This document shows, piece by piece, positions 24,868 through 33,314 of a DNA stretch of 64,000 nucleotides. The stretch spans positions 1,550,001 to 1,614,000 of the forward strand of contig NZ_CP114065.1 in assembly GCF_027627575.1 (NCBI RefSeq), read 5' to 3'. The notes beneath the pieces were generated by a model. That model was not told where the DNA came from and searched no databases. It was given only the letters and a program-made list of their open reading frames with translations. This stretch comes from Kribbella sp. CA-293567 (GTDB taxonomy: Bacteria > Actinomycetota > Actinomycetes > Propionibacteriales > Kribbellaceae). The stretch's first letter is position 1. The number at the start of each line of letters is the position of its first letter. Position numbers and translations under genes: made by a program.

Positions 24868-26040
24868 GAGCTTGAGTGTGATGGCGTCGGGTTGAGTGGC
24901 GGCGAGTCTGGTGAGCAGGCGGCTCAGCGGGCGTGAGGTCATCAGGCGGGTGCAGGCATCGCGGAGCCGGATGCCGGTTGCTGTCATCGGCATCGCGGCC
25001 GTGACGCCGCCCGGAGGGAGTTCCGTCCGCTGGTCGACATACGCCTGCAGCTCCCGCTGGTACGCCGGGAACGCCCGCGCGTGGTCGCCGTTGTGCGTCG
25101 CGAGTTCCCCGGCCAGGACGTAGGCGCCGACGAGAGACAGCGCAGTACCGTGGCCTGCCAGTGGTGAGCCGCAGTAGCCGGCGTCTCCGACCAGGACGAT
25201 CCGGTCGCGGGACCACTCCGGTACGACGACGCGGCTGGTGGTGTCGAAGTAGAAGTCGTCGGCCTCACGCATCTCCGCCAACAGGTAGGGCGTGTGCCAG
25301 CCGGTGCCCGCGAACGTCCTGGTCAGCAGGTCCTTCTGATCGGCCTGGCCGAGGCGGGGAAGCAGTGGAGATCTGAAGCTGAGCAAGGCTTTCGCGTACT
25401 GCGGGTCGTGGTCCGGGCGGAGTCCGACCCAGCGGCCGCCGGGCGCGGAGTGGATCTTCATCCAGCCGTCGAGGGCTTCCGGAGCCCTGACGGTGAAGAA
25501 GGCGCCGTAACCACCCAGGTGCTGGACGTACTGCGACTCCGGCCCGAAAGCGAGCTTGCGGACGCGGGAGTGCACGCCGTCGGCACCGACGACGAGGTCG
25601 AAACGGCGCTGGATGCCGCTGCCGAAGGTGACTCTGACGCCGTCCGCGTCCTGGTCGAGCGCGGTGACCGAGTCGCCGTAGAGGTACTCGATGCCGGTCG
25701 AGGTGGCGTCCAGGAGAAGCTGGGAGAGGTCGCCGCGGAGGATCTCGATCTCGGCGACCGGGCCGGCGCCGTCGAGGAACTCCGCCGGGAGAGCGGCGGT
25801 GCGCCGGCCGTCCGCGCGGACGTAGGCCATCCCGCGCTCGTGCATCCGGCGGTCGAGGACCTGTGGCAGCAGGCCCATCCGCTCGACCACCTCGCGGGCG
25901 ACGCCGCGGAGGTCGACGGTCTGGCCGCCGGGGCGGGGAGCGGCGGCCAGTTCGACGACGGTCGGCGTGAATCCGGCTCGGTGCAACCAGTAGGCGAGTG
26001 CGGGGCCGGCGATTCCGGCGCCGGAGATGAGGATCTGCAT
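24853..26040 (-). CDS. FAD-dependent aromatic-type monooxygenase
   Basis: 395 residues. The N-terminal FAD loop is ISGAGIAGPALAYWL (about 4-18); the mid DG motif LVVGADGVHSRVR and the distal GDAGYCGSPLAGHGTALSL bind FAD. These mark the p-hydroxybenzoate hydroxylase/TetX-like class A flavin monooxygenases. Substrate unknown; tetracycline- or rifampicin-type inactivation and aromatic degradation are both possible. The divergent gene at 26141 encodes a double-HTH regulator that probably controls it. Start ATG 26040 behind AAGGAA. Confidence 0.87.
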   Translation of the reverse strand: MQILISGAGIAGPALAYWLHRAGFTPTVVELAAAPRPGGQTVDLRGVAREVVERMGLLPQVLDRRMHERGMAYVRADGRRTAALPAEFLDGAGPVAEIEILRGDLSQLLLDATSTGIEYLYGDSVTALDQDADGVRVTFGSGIQRRFDLVVGADGVHSRVRKLAFGPESQYVQHLGGYGAFFTVRAPEALDGWMKIHSAPGGRWVGLRPDHDPQYAKALLSFRSPLLPRLGQADQKDLLTRTFAGTGWHTPYLLAEMREADDFYFDTTSRVVVPEWSRDRIVLVGDAGYCGSPLAGHGTALSLVGAYVLAGELATHNGDHARAFPAYQRELQAYVDQRTELPPGGVTAAMPMTATGIRLRDACTRLMTSRPLSRLLTRLAATQPDAITLKLSVER

Positions 26041-26082
26041 TGGCGGTTCCTTTGGTCGAGACAGTGCGCGTACGGTGTATAG

Positions 26083-26128
26083 GTGACAGCGTCACAGCCC
26101 ACCGGGCAGGCTGCTCGAGTGCACTAGT
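26083..26128. promoter_or_regulatory. Operator-like sites between monooxygenase and GntR-TetR regulator
   Basis: GTGAC-AGC-GTCAC (26083-26095) is a perfect 5-bp dyad. GTGCACTAGT (26119-26128) follows just before the regulator's ribosome-binding site, and the same 10-mer recurs inside the gene at 26232-26241, where it is part of palindrome GCACTAGTGC. Two different elements would suit a protein with two DNA-binding domains. Confidence 0.5.
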
Positions 26129-26140
26129 TCGGAGGACGAC

Positions 26141-27184
26141 ATGTCGGCGCCCTACCAGCGGGTGGCAGCGGAGATCCGGCGCCTGATCAGCTCGGGGGAG
26201 CTGAAGTGCGGTGATCGGGTGCCGTCGACTCGTGCACTAGTGCGTGACCACGGGATTGCGATGGCGACCGCCACGAAGGTGCTGGCAACGCTGCAGCAGG
26301 AAGGCTTGATCCACTCCCGGCCAGGTGTCGGCACGGTGGTCGGTCCGCGTCCCGACGACGCCAATGCGCTCCGCAGTGCCGGGGCGGGTAGAGCCCGTGG
26401 CGCGCTTCCCGCTCCAGGGGTGCGTAGAGCGCGTGGCGCCCGGCGGGCGGGTGATGGGCTTTCTGCGGCTGGAGCGGGCGGCGCGCTGGAGTCCGGTGTG
26501 GCAGGCCAATTGAGCCGGGAACAGGTGGTGCGGACCGCGATGCGGATTGCCGACGCGGAAGGGCTTGGCGCGCTGTCCATGCGGCGGGTGGCGACTGAGC
26601 TCGGGGTGTCGACGATGGCGCTCTACCGCTATGTCGGCGGCAAGGACGCGCTGGTGCTGCAGATGGTGGATGCGGCGATCGGGGACTTCCCGTTACCGGA
26701 TCAGCAGCCGGCCAGTTGGCGGGCCGGGATCGAGGCGGCGGCGCGACAGCAGTGGGCGGCGTACCGGGCTCATCTGTGGCTCGCGAGCGCGGTCAGCATC
26801 GGACGGCCGCAACTGTTGCCGAATCTGCTGCCGCACACCGACGCCGTACTGCGGGCGATCGCCGGGTTCGGGGTCGACTCCAGCACCTCCCTGTACGCCG
26901 CGATCACCGTCTTCGGTCATGTCCGCGGCGTCGCGCTCAATCTGGAGACCGAGGCGCAGGCCGAGCAGGACACCGGCCTGACGGCGGACGAGTGGGCCGA
27001 CCAGCAGGCCGGACGGCTGGCGGCGCTGGTCGCCGAGCAGGATCTGGCCGGCTTCCGGGCGCTGGCGCAGCCGGACGGGTTCGACTTCGACTTCGACCTG
27101 GACCAGTTGTTCGAGTTCGGTCTCGGAATCGTCCTCGACGGGCTGGCGGTGAAGCTCCAACGGCTGCGGACGCCGCTACGCTGA
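26141..27184 (+). CDS. Chimeric GntR-TetR transcriptional regulator
   Basis: 347 residues. About 1-70 is a GntR winged helix (YQRVAAEIRRLISSGELKCG, then ATATKVLATLQQEGLI). About 70-125 is a low-complexity Ala/Arg/Gly linker. About 127-180 is a TetR HTH (SMRRVATELGVSTMALYRYVGGKDAL). The rest is a TetR class C-terminal ligand domain. Two complete DNA-binding domains in one chain are unusual but not unique in actinobacteria. It sits divergent to the FAD monooxygenase, the expected TetR target layout. Start ATG 26141 behind GGAGG. Confidence 0.85.
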   Translation: MSAPYQRVAAEIRRLISSGELKCGDRVPSTRALVRDHGIAMATATKVLATLQQEGLIHSRPGVGTVVGPRPDDANALRSAGAGRARGALPAPGVRRARGARRAGDGLSAAGAGGALESGVAGQLSREQVVRTAMRIADAEGLGALSMRRVATELGVSTMALYRYVGGKDALVLQMVDAAIGDFPLPDQQPASWRAGIEAAARQQWAAYRAHLWLASAVSIGRPQLLPNLLPHTDAVLRAIAGFGVDSSTSLYAAITVFGHVRGVALNLETEAQAEQDTGLTADEWADQQAGRLAALVAEQDLAGFRALAQPDGFDFDFDLDQLFEFGLGIVLDGLAVKLQRLRTPLR

Positions 27185-27223
27185 GTATCGGCAGTGCCGC
27201 AGGTTGTCCGACAGGGAGGTGCG

Positions 27224-28105
27224 ATGGGCCCGGAACCGGTGTTCGCGCCGGACGTGCCGGCGGAGGTCCGCCGGCTGTTCGAGCGGAAACCCGAGCTGTT
27301 CGTGCCCGCGAGCCACGCCAAGCCGAAACGGCAGACCCCCTGGTCGACCGAACCGGCCGCCACCTTCGGCTCGTTGCTGGGCTGGCTCGCGGTCTGCGTC
27401 GGTGGCTGGATCCTCGCGCTGATCATCTTCGCCGTCACTCTGCCGACGGCCGTCGCGGCCTGGGCGGCGCTCGCCCTCGCGGTCGTCGCGGTGGTCGCCA
27501 CCGGCGCTGTCGGCGTCGGTTCGGCGGTCGAGAACCGCAGCCGGAAGGCGGTCCGGCGGCAGCACGGGAACTACCTGCTGGCCGACGACTTCGACGACAG
27601 CGCCGGCCGGTTGCTGGCCCGCGCCCAGCACGCCGTCAAAACGGTGCTAGAGGCAACAGTCACCCGGCGTGGCCTGCTCGACGACGTCCAGAACGAACTG
27701 GTCCTGCCCGAACAGCTCTGGGATGTCGGCCAGGTCCTGCACGAGCAGTCCGTACTCCGGGCCCGCCAGCGCGACGTCGCCCGCGGCATGGCCACCGCCG
27801 AGCTGGATGCGGTGCTCGGGCCGCAGCGTCGCGCCCTCGCCCGTTCGGTCGGCGCGATCGAACGCAAGGTCGAACTGCTGGAGCGCTACGCCGCCCGGGT
27901 CCGCTCAGCCGATGCCGCCCTTCGCGCCGAGGCCGCGCTCGAGGACGGCGACCGCTACATCGAACTCCTGGCCCGCACCGAACCAGCCGGCGACACCTCG
28001 GTGGTGCAGGGGTTCGCCGACGAGGCGGCGGTGCTCAAGGACACCCTCTCCCGCAGCATCACCGCGGCCCGGGACGCCGGCCGGACGCTCGCGCTGCCGG
28101 ACTAG
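27224..28105 (+). CDS. Membrane protein of unknown function with helical tail
   Basis: 293 residues from ATG 27224 (GGGAGG before it; the frame opens at 27194). A proline-rich cytoplasmic head of about 50 residues is followed by two TM helices (about 53-75 and 80-105), then a long charged alpha-helical region with coiled-coil character (RKAVRRQHGNYLLADDF onward). No enzyme motif is visible. The layout suggests a membrane-anchored structural or signalling protein. I do not recognise a named family. Confidence 0.7.
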   Translation: MGPEPVFAPDVPAEVRRLFERKPELFVPASHAKPKRQTPWSTEPAATFGSLLGWLAVCVGGWILALIIFAVTLPTAVAAWAALALAVVAVVATGAVGVGSAVENRSRKAVRRQHGNYLLADDFDDSAGRLLARAQHAVKTVLEATVTRRGLLDDVQNELVLPEQLWDVGQVLHEQSVLRARQRDVARGMATAELDAVLGPQRRALARSVGAIERKVELLERYAARVRSADAALRAEAALEDGDRYIELLARTEPAGDTSVVQGFADEAAVLKDTLSRSITAARDAGRTLALPD

Positions 28106-28114
28106 GGTGCTGGC

Positions 28115-28789
28115 ATGACTGGAACAGTGGTAGTTGCCGGAGGTACTGGTGGGCTGGGGTCGGCGGTGACCGCGGAGTTCCTCGCGGCGGGCTGGCGGGT
28201 CGTCGTACCGGGACGGTCGGAGAAGTCGCTGGCCGAGCTGGGGCCCGCCGAGGCGCTGCACACGCTGGTCGCCGATCTGGCCGACCCGGCCGGCGCTGCC
28301 GAGGTGGCACGGGTGGCCGGGGCGGACGAGGCGGCGCCGGTGCGGGCGCTGGTCAACCTCGTCGGAGGATTCTCCGCCGGGGCGCGGGTGCACGAGACGC
28401 CGATCGAGGAGTTCGAGCAGCAGTTGACGGTCAACCTGCGGCCGACGTACCTGATCACTCAGGCGGTGCTGCCGTTGCTGATCGCCGCGGGTGGCGGCTC
28501 GATCACCTGTACGTCGAGCGGAGCGGCGGTCAAGCCGTTCCCGGGCGCGGCCGGCTACATCACCGCGAAGGCCGGGGTGCTGGCCTTCGTCGACGCGCTC
28601 ACGGTGGAGTACGCGAAGGACGGGATCCGGGTGAACGCGATCCTGCCGGGCACGATCGACACCCCGGTCAACCGCCGCGTGATGCCCGAGGCCGACACCA
28701 GCGGATGGACGCCGCCGGCCCAGATCGCGACCGTCGTCCGTCTGCTGGCCGAGACTCCCGGCCTGACGGGTGCTCACCTCCCGGTCTGA
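28115..28789 (+). CDS. SDR family oxidoreductase
   Basis: 224 residues, a short SDR. The cofactor loop is VAGGTGGLG (about 7-15). The usual NNAG is replaced by VNLVGGF, and the active site has Ser (TSSGAA) and YITAK intact. The end is VRLLAETPGLTGAHLPV. TAGGGT (28103-28108) lies 6 bases before the ATG and overlaps the stop of the previous gene, so it probably has its own leaderless promoter. Substrate unknown. Confidence 0.83.
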   Translation: MTGTVVVAGGTGGLGSAVTAEFLAAGWRVVVPGRSEKSLAELGPAEALHTLVADLADPAGAAEVARVAGADEAAPVRALVNLVGGFSAGARVHETPIEEFEQQLTVNLRPTYLITQAVLPLLIAAGGGSITCTSSGAAVKPFPGAAGYITAKAGVLAFVDALTVEYAKDGIRVNAILPGTIDTPVNRRVMPEADTSGWTPPAQIATVVRLLAETPGLTGAHLPV

Positions 28790-28883
28790 TCTCCGCTGAG
28801 GTAAACCGTTCGGACCTCCCCGGCGTCTGAAGAAGTGTGCGGCCTGGGTACTGGACGCACACCACGGGCGGACAGGGGAGGTC

Positions 28884-30575
28884 ATGGGGCGTCGGGGCAG
28901 TGCTCAGAGCGGCGCCGACGGCTCGGAAGATCCTGCGCCGGAAACCATCCTTGTCTCGGCTGCGTCCGACCCGGATGCTGGAGGAGCAGGTACTGGGGAT
29001 GCTGCAAACCGGGGGGACGGTGCGCGGGTGGGGGACGAGAGCGGAAGTCAGCGGGATCGGCGAGCGGCCGAGCGGATAGCCCGGCGCGCCCGGACCGTGC
29101 CGCGCTCCCTGGGCCTCACCCTGGTGAGCGCACTGCTGCCGGGAGCCGGGCTGATCATCGGTGGGCGCCGGAAGCTGGGCGCGTTCGTGCTGACGCTGAC
29201 CCTCGGGCTGGTCGGGCTCGGTGTGTACGTCGGGCTCACCCGCCGCGACGAGGTGCTGGCCGCTGCCGTCGTGCCGAGCCGGTTGCTGGTCACCAGTGTG
29301 GTGATCGGCGCCATCGCGCTGGCCTGGATCCTGGTGATCGTCGGCTCGCACCGGTTGTTGCGTCCGGCAACGGCTGCGCCGGCTGGCCGGGCCGTCGGTG
29401 CGCTGCTGGTCGGCATGCTGTGTTTCGCCATCGCCGCGCCGGCCGCGGTCGCCGTCCAGAGCGTGCTGGCCCAGCGAGACCTGGTCGAGAACGTGTTCGT
29501 CTCGCAGGGCGAGAGCAAGAGCGCGACCCGGCCGACGACCGTCAACGTGAAGGATCCGTGGGAGAACAGGCCGCGACTCAACCTGCTGCTGCTCGGCGGT
29601 GACGACGCCAAGGACCGGGTCGGCGTCCGGACCGACACCGTGATCGTGGCCAGTATCGACACCAGGACCGGGGACACCGCGCTGATCTCGATGCCGCGGC
29701 AGCTCACCTTCATGCCGTTCCCCAAGGACTCGCCGCTGCGCAGGTTCTACCCGAACGGCTTCGGCAAGGAGGGGCTCAGCCTCGAGGGCCGGCTGGAGTG
29801 GATGCTGACCGCGATGTACCAGAACATTCCCGCGGCACACCCCGGCATCCTCGGCCCGTCGGACAACGAGGGCGCCGACGTGCTCAAGCAGTCGGTCGGC
29901 GAGGCGGTCGGCCTCGAGCTCGACTACTACCTGCAGGTCAACCTGCAGGGCTTCGACCAGATCGTCGACGCGCTCGGTGGGATCACCGTCAACGTCAACG
30001 AGCGGGTCGCGATGGGCGGCGTCAGCAGTTCGCACATCCCGCCGAGCGACTGGATCGAGGCGGGACCCAAGCAGCATCTGGACGGGTACCACGCGCTCTG
30101 GTTCGCCCGCGGCCGCTACGGCGCCGCCGACGACCAGCGGCAGATCCGGCAGCGCTGCGCGATCAAGGGGATCGTCGACGCCGCCGACCCGCGGACGCTG
30201 GCGACGAAGTACCAGGCGATCGCGAGGGCGGGGAAGAACCTGCTCCGTACCGACATCCCGCAGGAGCTGCTGCCGGCGCTGATCCAGCTGGCGATGAGGG
30301 TGAAGGGCGGGACGGTCTCGAACATCTCGCTGGACGTGTCGAAGCTGAAGTTGAAGTACCTGCATCCGGACTACGAAGGGCTCCGGGCGACGGTCGCGGC
30401 CGCACTCGAGCCGAAGCCGGAGGCGCCGATCACCTCCGCGCCGCCGAGCACTCCGTCCACCGAGACCCCCAAGAAGCTCCTCCGGCCCGCCACCGGCAAG
30501 ATCACGCCGCCGCCGCCCACCGAGGACCTGGAAGACGCGTGTGCCTACCGCCCCGCGGGTGACCAGCCGAACTGA
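28884..30575 (+). CDS. LytR-CpsA-Psr (LCP) family cell-wall ligase
   Basis: 563 residues. A variable, acidic cytoplasmic head of about 70 residues is followed by about four TM helices (73-95, 99-120, 130-155, 168-190). The extracellular LCP domain starts near 225: LNLLLLGGDDAKDRVGVRTD holds the acidic/arginine residues that bind pyrophosphate of the lipid donor, then ALISMPRQL and DYYLQVNLQGFDQIVDALGGI. LCP enzymes attach glycopolymers to peptidoglycan or arabinogalactan. Four TMs rather than one is characteristic of a subset of actinobacterial LCPs. Start ATG 28884 after GGGGAGG. Confidence 0.9.
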   Translation: MGRRGSAQSGADGSEDPAPETILVSAASDPDAGGAGTGDAANRGDGARVGDESGSQRDRRAAERIARRARTVPRSLGLTLVSALLPGAGLIIGGRRKLGAFVLTLTLGLVGLGVYVGLTRRDEVLAAAVVPSRLLVTSVVIGAIALAWILVIVGSHRLLRPATAAPAGRAVGALLVGMLCFAIAAPAAVAVQSVLAQRDLVENVFVSQGESKSATRPTTVNVKDPWENRPRLNLLLLGGDDAKDRVGVRTDTVIVASIDTRTGDTALISMPRQLTFMPFPKDSPLRRFYPNGFGKEGLSLEGRLEWMLTAMYQNIPAAHPGILGPSDNEGADVLKQSVGEAVGLELDYYLQVNLQGFDQIVDALGGITVNVNERVAMGGVSSSHIPPSDWIEAGPKQHLDGYHALWFARGRYGAADDQRQIRQRCAIKGIVDAADPRTLATKYQAIARAGKNLLRTDIPQELLPALIQLAMRVKGGTVSNISLDVSKLKLKYLHPDYEGLRATVAAALEPKPEAPITSAPPSTPSTETPKKLLRPATGKITPPPPTEDLEDACAYRPAGDQPN

Positions 30576-30623
30576 GTGTCAGAAGCCGTGACGCAGGCAT
30601 CTGAAACTTTTGTTCGGCGTGGA

Positions 30624-30650
30624 TGTCGATCCGGCGGTGACCCGGTCGAC
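30624..30650 (+). promoter_or_regulatory. ECF42-type promoter of the DGPF-sigma operon
   Basis: TGTCGA (30624-30629), 17-bp spacer, CGAC (30647-30650). This is the promoter reported for ECF42 sigma factors (TGTCGA at -35, CGA/TC at -10). Transcription would begin near 30657, leaving a leader of about 36 bases to ATG 30693. It implies positive autoregulation by the sigma factor encoded two genes on. Confidence 0.8.
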
Positions 30651-30692
30651 GTGAGATCAAAGGATCGACACCACGACGAGGGAGTTTCCGCG

Positions 30693-31070
30693 ATGCGTTA
30701 CATGATCATCAACAAGGCCGACGCCGACACCGAAGCCGGCCGGATGGTGAGCCAGCAGGTCGCCGAGGGGGTCGGCAAGGTCGTCGACGACCTGACGAAG
30801 GCGGGGGTGCTGCTGTTCGCGGAGGGTGTACACCGCAGTGCGCTCGGAGCCCGGGTGAAGGTCGCCGGCGGCAAGCGCACTGTCACCGACGGGCCGTTCG
30901 CCGAGACCAAGGAGCTGATCGGCGGCATCATCGTGGTCGACGTCCGCACCCGTGACGAGGCGGTCGAGTGGGCTGCCCGGCTGGCGGAGGTGCTCGGCAA
31001 CGAGGTGGAGGTCCGCCGGGTCGTCGAGGAAGCCGACTTCGCGCCGGACGCCGGGGTCTTCCAGAGCTGA
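30693..31070 (+). CDS. DGPF (YCII-related) protein, ECF42 partner
   Basis: 125 residues from ATG 30693 (GGGAG before it; the open frame starts upstream at 30576, beyond the promoter). The signature is VTDGPFAETKELIGG (about 68-82), the DGPF motif. The fold is a dimeric alpha-beta barrel related to YCII. Genes of this family are the conserved neighbours of ECF42 sigma factors, but their molecular activity is unknown. The C-terminus DAGVFQS and stop lie in the first unit of a tandem repeat. Confidence 0.9.
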   Translation: MRYMIINKADADTEAGRMVSQQVAEGVGKVVDDLTKAGVLLFAEGVHRSALGARVKVAGGKRTVTDGPFAETKELIGGIIVVDVRTRDEAVEWAARLAEVLGNEVEVRRVVEEADFAPDAGVFQS

Positions 31071-31111
31071 CGCCGGAGTTTCCGGAGCTGACGCCGGGGT
31101 TTTCCGGAGCT
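31047..31111 (+). repeat. Three tandem 21-22-bp repeats across the DGPF stop
   Basis: Units begin GACGCCGG at 31047, 31069 and 31090 and end GGAGCT or AGAGCT. The first encodes the last codons of the DGPF protein and the unit boundary falls at its TGA (31068-31070). The other two fill the gap before the sigma gene. In the sigma frame they read PELTP(E/G)F, but the sigma start is downstream. Confidence 0.85.
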
Positions 31112-31171
31112 GGTGGGTCCGCAAGACCGCGTCGCTTGCTGTCGGGGCCGGGGTGCTGTTCTATCGGTCGG

Positions 31172-32497
31172 GTGACTGTTACGGACACGCACGGGGCGAT
31201 CGACGCGGTCTGGCGGATCGAGTCCGCCCGGATCATCGCGGGAGTGGCGCGGATCGTGCGGGATGTGGGGCTGGCGGAGGAGCTGGCTCAGGACGCGCTG
31301 GTGGCGGCGCTGGAGCAGTGGCCGGACAGCGGGGTGCCGAACAACCCGGGAGCCTGGTTGATGGCGATCGCCAAGCGGCGCGCCATCGACCTGATCCGGC
31401 GCAAGGAGACCTACCAGCGCAAGCTGGCCGAGCTGGGCCACGAGCTGGAGCTCGGCAGCAACGGAGTCGAGGACAGCGTTGAAGACAGGGTCGAGGCCGT
31501 TCTCGAGGACACGATCGAGGACGACCTGCTGCGGCTGGTGTTCACCGCCTGCCATCCGGTGCTCAGCACCGAGGCCCGCGTCTCGCTCACCTTACGGTTG
31601 CTCGGTGGACTGAAGACCGACGAGATCGCGCGGGCCTTTCTCGCGCCCGAGGCGACCGTCGCGCAGCGGATCGTGCGGGCCAAACGCAACCTGGCCAAGG
31701 CCGGGGTCGAGTTCGAGGTACCGGCCGGGGACGAGCTGATCGAGCGGCTGTCGTCGGTTCTGGAGGTCATCTACCTGATCTACAACGAGGGCTACTCGGC
31801 GACGGCCGGCGATGACTGGATGCGTCCGGCGCTCTGCAACGAGGCGCTCCGGCTCGGCCGGCTGCTCGCCGAGCTGATGCCGGCCGAGCCGGAGGTGCAC
31901 GGGCTGCTGGCGCTGATGGAGATCCAGGCTTCCCGCGCGAACGCCCGCGTCGGCCCGAACGGTGAGCCGGTGCTCCTGCTCGACCAGGACCGCCGCCGCT
32001 GGGATCGGCTGCTGATCCGCCGCGGGCTGGAGGGCCTCGACCGGGCCTGGGCCCTCGACAGCAGTCCGGGTCCGTACCTGCTCCAAGCCGCGATCGCCGC
32101 CTGTCACGCCCGGGCAGCGGAGGCTGACGACACCGACTGGGCCCGGATCGCCGGCCTGTACGCCGTACTGGCGCAGGTGGTTCCGTCACCGGTGGTGGAG
32201 CTCAACCGGGCGGTCGCGATCTCGATGGCGTTCGGGCCGGAGCGGGGACTGGTCGCCGTGGACGCACTGGCCGATGAGCCGTCGCTGAAGGGCTACCACC
32301 TGCTGCCCAGCGTGCGCGGCGATCTGCTGTTCAAGCTGGGCCGGTTCGACGAGGCCCGGTCGGAGTTCGATAACGCGGCCGGATCGACCCGCAACGAACG
32401 CGAGCGAGCGCTGCTCCTGGACCGCGCCGCGGCCTGCCGGAAAAATACTTTCGCGGTACCTGTCGATCCGGGCCGGGGTGGTTCGACGCAGCGGTGA
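31172..32497 (+). CDS. ECF42 group RNA polymerase sigma factor
   Basis: 441 residues, far longer than ordinary ECF sigmas (about 190). Region 2 is about 5-70 (GLAEELAQDALVAALEQW, WLMAIAKRRAIDLIR). Region 4 is about 110-170 (LTLRLLGGLKTDEIARAFL, ATVAQRIVRAKRNL). The rest is the TPR-like helical extension typical of ECF42 (VIYLIYNEGYSA, GLLALMEIQASR), reported as essential for activity. GTG 31172 starts the conserved part; the frame opens earlier at 30968. There is no anti-sigma gene nearby. The last codons contain a second ECF42-type promoter. Confidence 0.93.
   Translation: MTVTDTHGAIDAVWRIESARIIAGVARIVRDVGLAEELAQDALVAALEQWPDSGVPNNPGAWLMAIAKRRAIDLIRRKETYQRKLAELGHELELGSNGVEDSVEDRVEAVLEDTIEDDLLRLVFTACHPVLSTEARVSLTLRLLGGLKTDEIARAFLAPEATVAQRIVRAKRNLAKAGVEFEVPAGDELIERLSSVLEVIYLIYNEGYSATAGDDWMRPALCNEALRLGRLLAELMPAEPEVHGLLALMEIQASRANARVGPNGEPVLLLDQDRRRWDRLLIRRGLEGLDRAWALDSSPGPYLLQAAIAACHARAAEADDTDWARIAGLYAVLAQVVPSPVVELNRAVAISMAFGPERGLVAVDALADEPSLKGYHLLPSVRGDLLFKLGRFDEARSEFDNAAGSTRNERERALLLDRAAACRKNTFAVPVDPGRGGSTQR
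32461..32487 (+). promoter_or_regulatory. Second ECF42-type promoter, inside the sigma gene 3' end
   Basis: TGTCGA (32461-32466), 17-bp spacer, CGAC (32484-32487). The first 11 bases, TGTCGATCCGG, are identical to those of the site at 30624. It would start an mRNA near 32494, about 44 bases before the hydrolase ATG at 32538. Confidence 0.72.
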
Positions 32498-32537
32498 GGC
32501 CAGATGAAAGTCATCTGCCGTTGTGAAGGAGCGCATC

Positions 32538-33314
32538 ATGGAGAACGTCATCTCGGCCGATGGCACGTCGATCGCCTACGACCGGCTCGGCGCCGGGCCC
32601 GCGGTCGTCCTGGTCTGCGGCGCGTCGGTCGACCGGATGTCGAACGCGCCGCTGGCCGCGCTGCTGGCGGAGAACCACACGGTCTACAACTACGACCGGC
32701 GCGGTCGCGGGGACAGCGGTGACGCCGAGGTCTACGCGGTCGAGCGCGAACTCGAGGACCTGGACGCGATCTTCGCCGTCGCGGGCGGCTCCGCCCACCT
32801 CTTCGGTGCGTCGTCCGGTGCCGCGCTGGCCCTGCTCGGCACCGCGGCCGGCCGGCCCGTGAACCGCCTGGCGTTGTGGGAGCCGCCGTACTTCCTCGAA
32901 GGCGCCGAAGGGCGTCCGGCTGCCGATACCGCGTCGACCTACCGCGCGTTCATGGCCGAGGGGCGGCCCGATAAGGCCGCGGAGTACTTCATGGCCGAGG
33001 TGGTCCGGCTGCCCGCGGAGTTCGTTACGGAGGCGAAGACGTCGCCGTGGTGGCCGGCGCAGGTGGCGATCGCGCACACGCTGGCGTACGACGCGACGGT
33101 GATGGGCAACTCCGGCGTACCGGTCGAGGCGATCAAGGCGATCCACCAGCCGGCCCGGGTGCTGACCGGGGGAGCCTCCTGGCCGTGGATGGCCGAGAGC
33201 AACAAGGTGGTGGCGGAGCTGCTGGAGGACGGCAGCCACGTGGTGCTCGCCGGCCAGCAGCACAACTTCGACCCCGCGGTACTGGCTGCCGCGCTGAAGG
33301 AGTTCTGGGCATGA
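32538..33314 (+). CDS. Alpha/beta hydrolase, likely ECF42 regulon member
   Basis: 258 residues from ATG 32538, chosen for GAAGGAG 6 bases upstream. The fold is clear: ISADGTSIAYDRLG, oxyanion VLVCGASVDRMS, YNYDRRGRGDSG, and nucleophile Ser in FGASSGAAL (about 96-104); a late His lies in DGSHVVLAGQQHNF. The substrate is unknown. It follows the sigma gene and has its own ECF42-type promoter, and it overlaps the next gene by 4 bases. Confidence 0.88.
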   Translation: MENVISADGTSIAYDRLGAGPAVVLVCGASVDRMSNAPLAALLAENHTVYNYDRRGRGDSGDAEVYAVERELEDLDAIFAVAGGSAHLFGASSGAALALLGTAAGRPVNRLALWEPPYFLEGAEGRPAADTASTYRAFMAEGRPDKAAEYFMAEVVRLPAEFVTEAKTSPWWPAQVAIAHTLAYDATVMGNSGVPVEAIKAIHQPARVLTGGASWPWMAESNKVVAELLEDGSHVVLAGQQHNFDPAVLAAALKEFWA

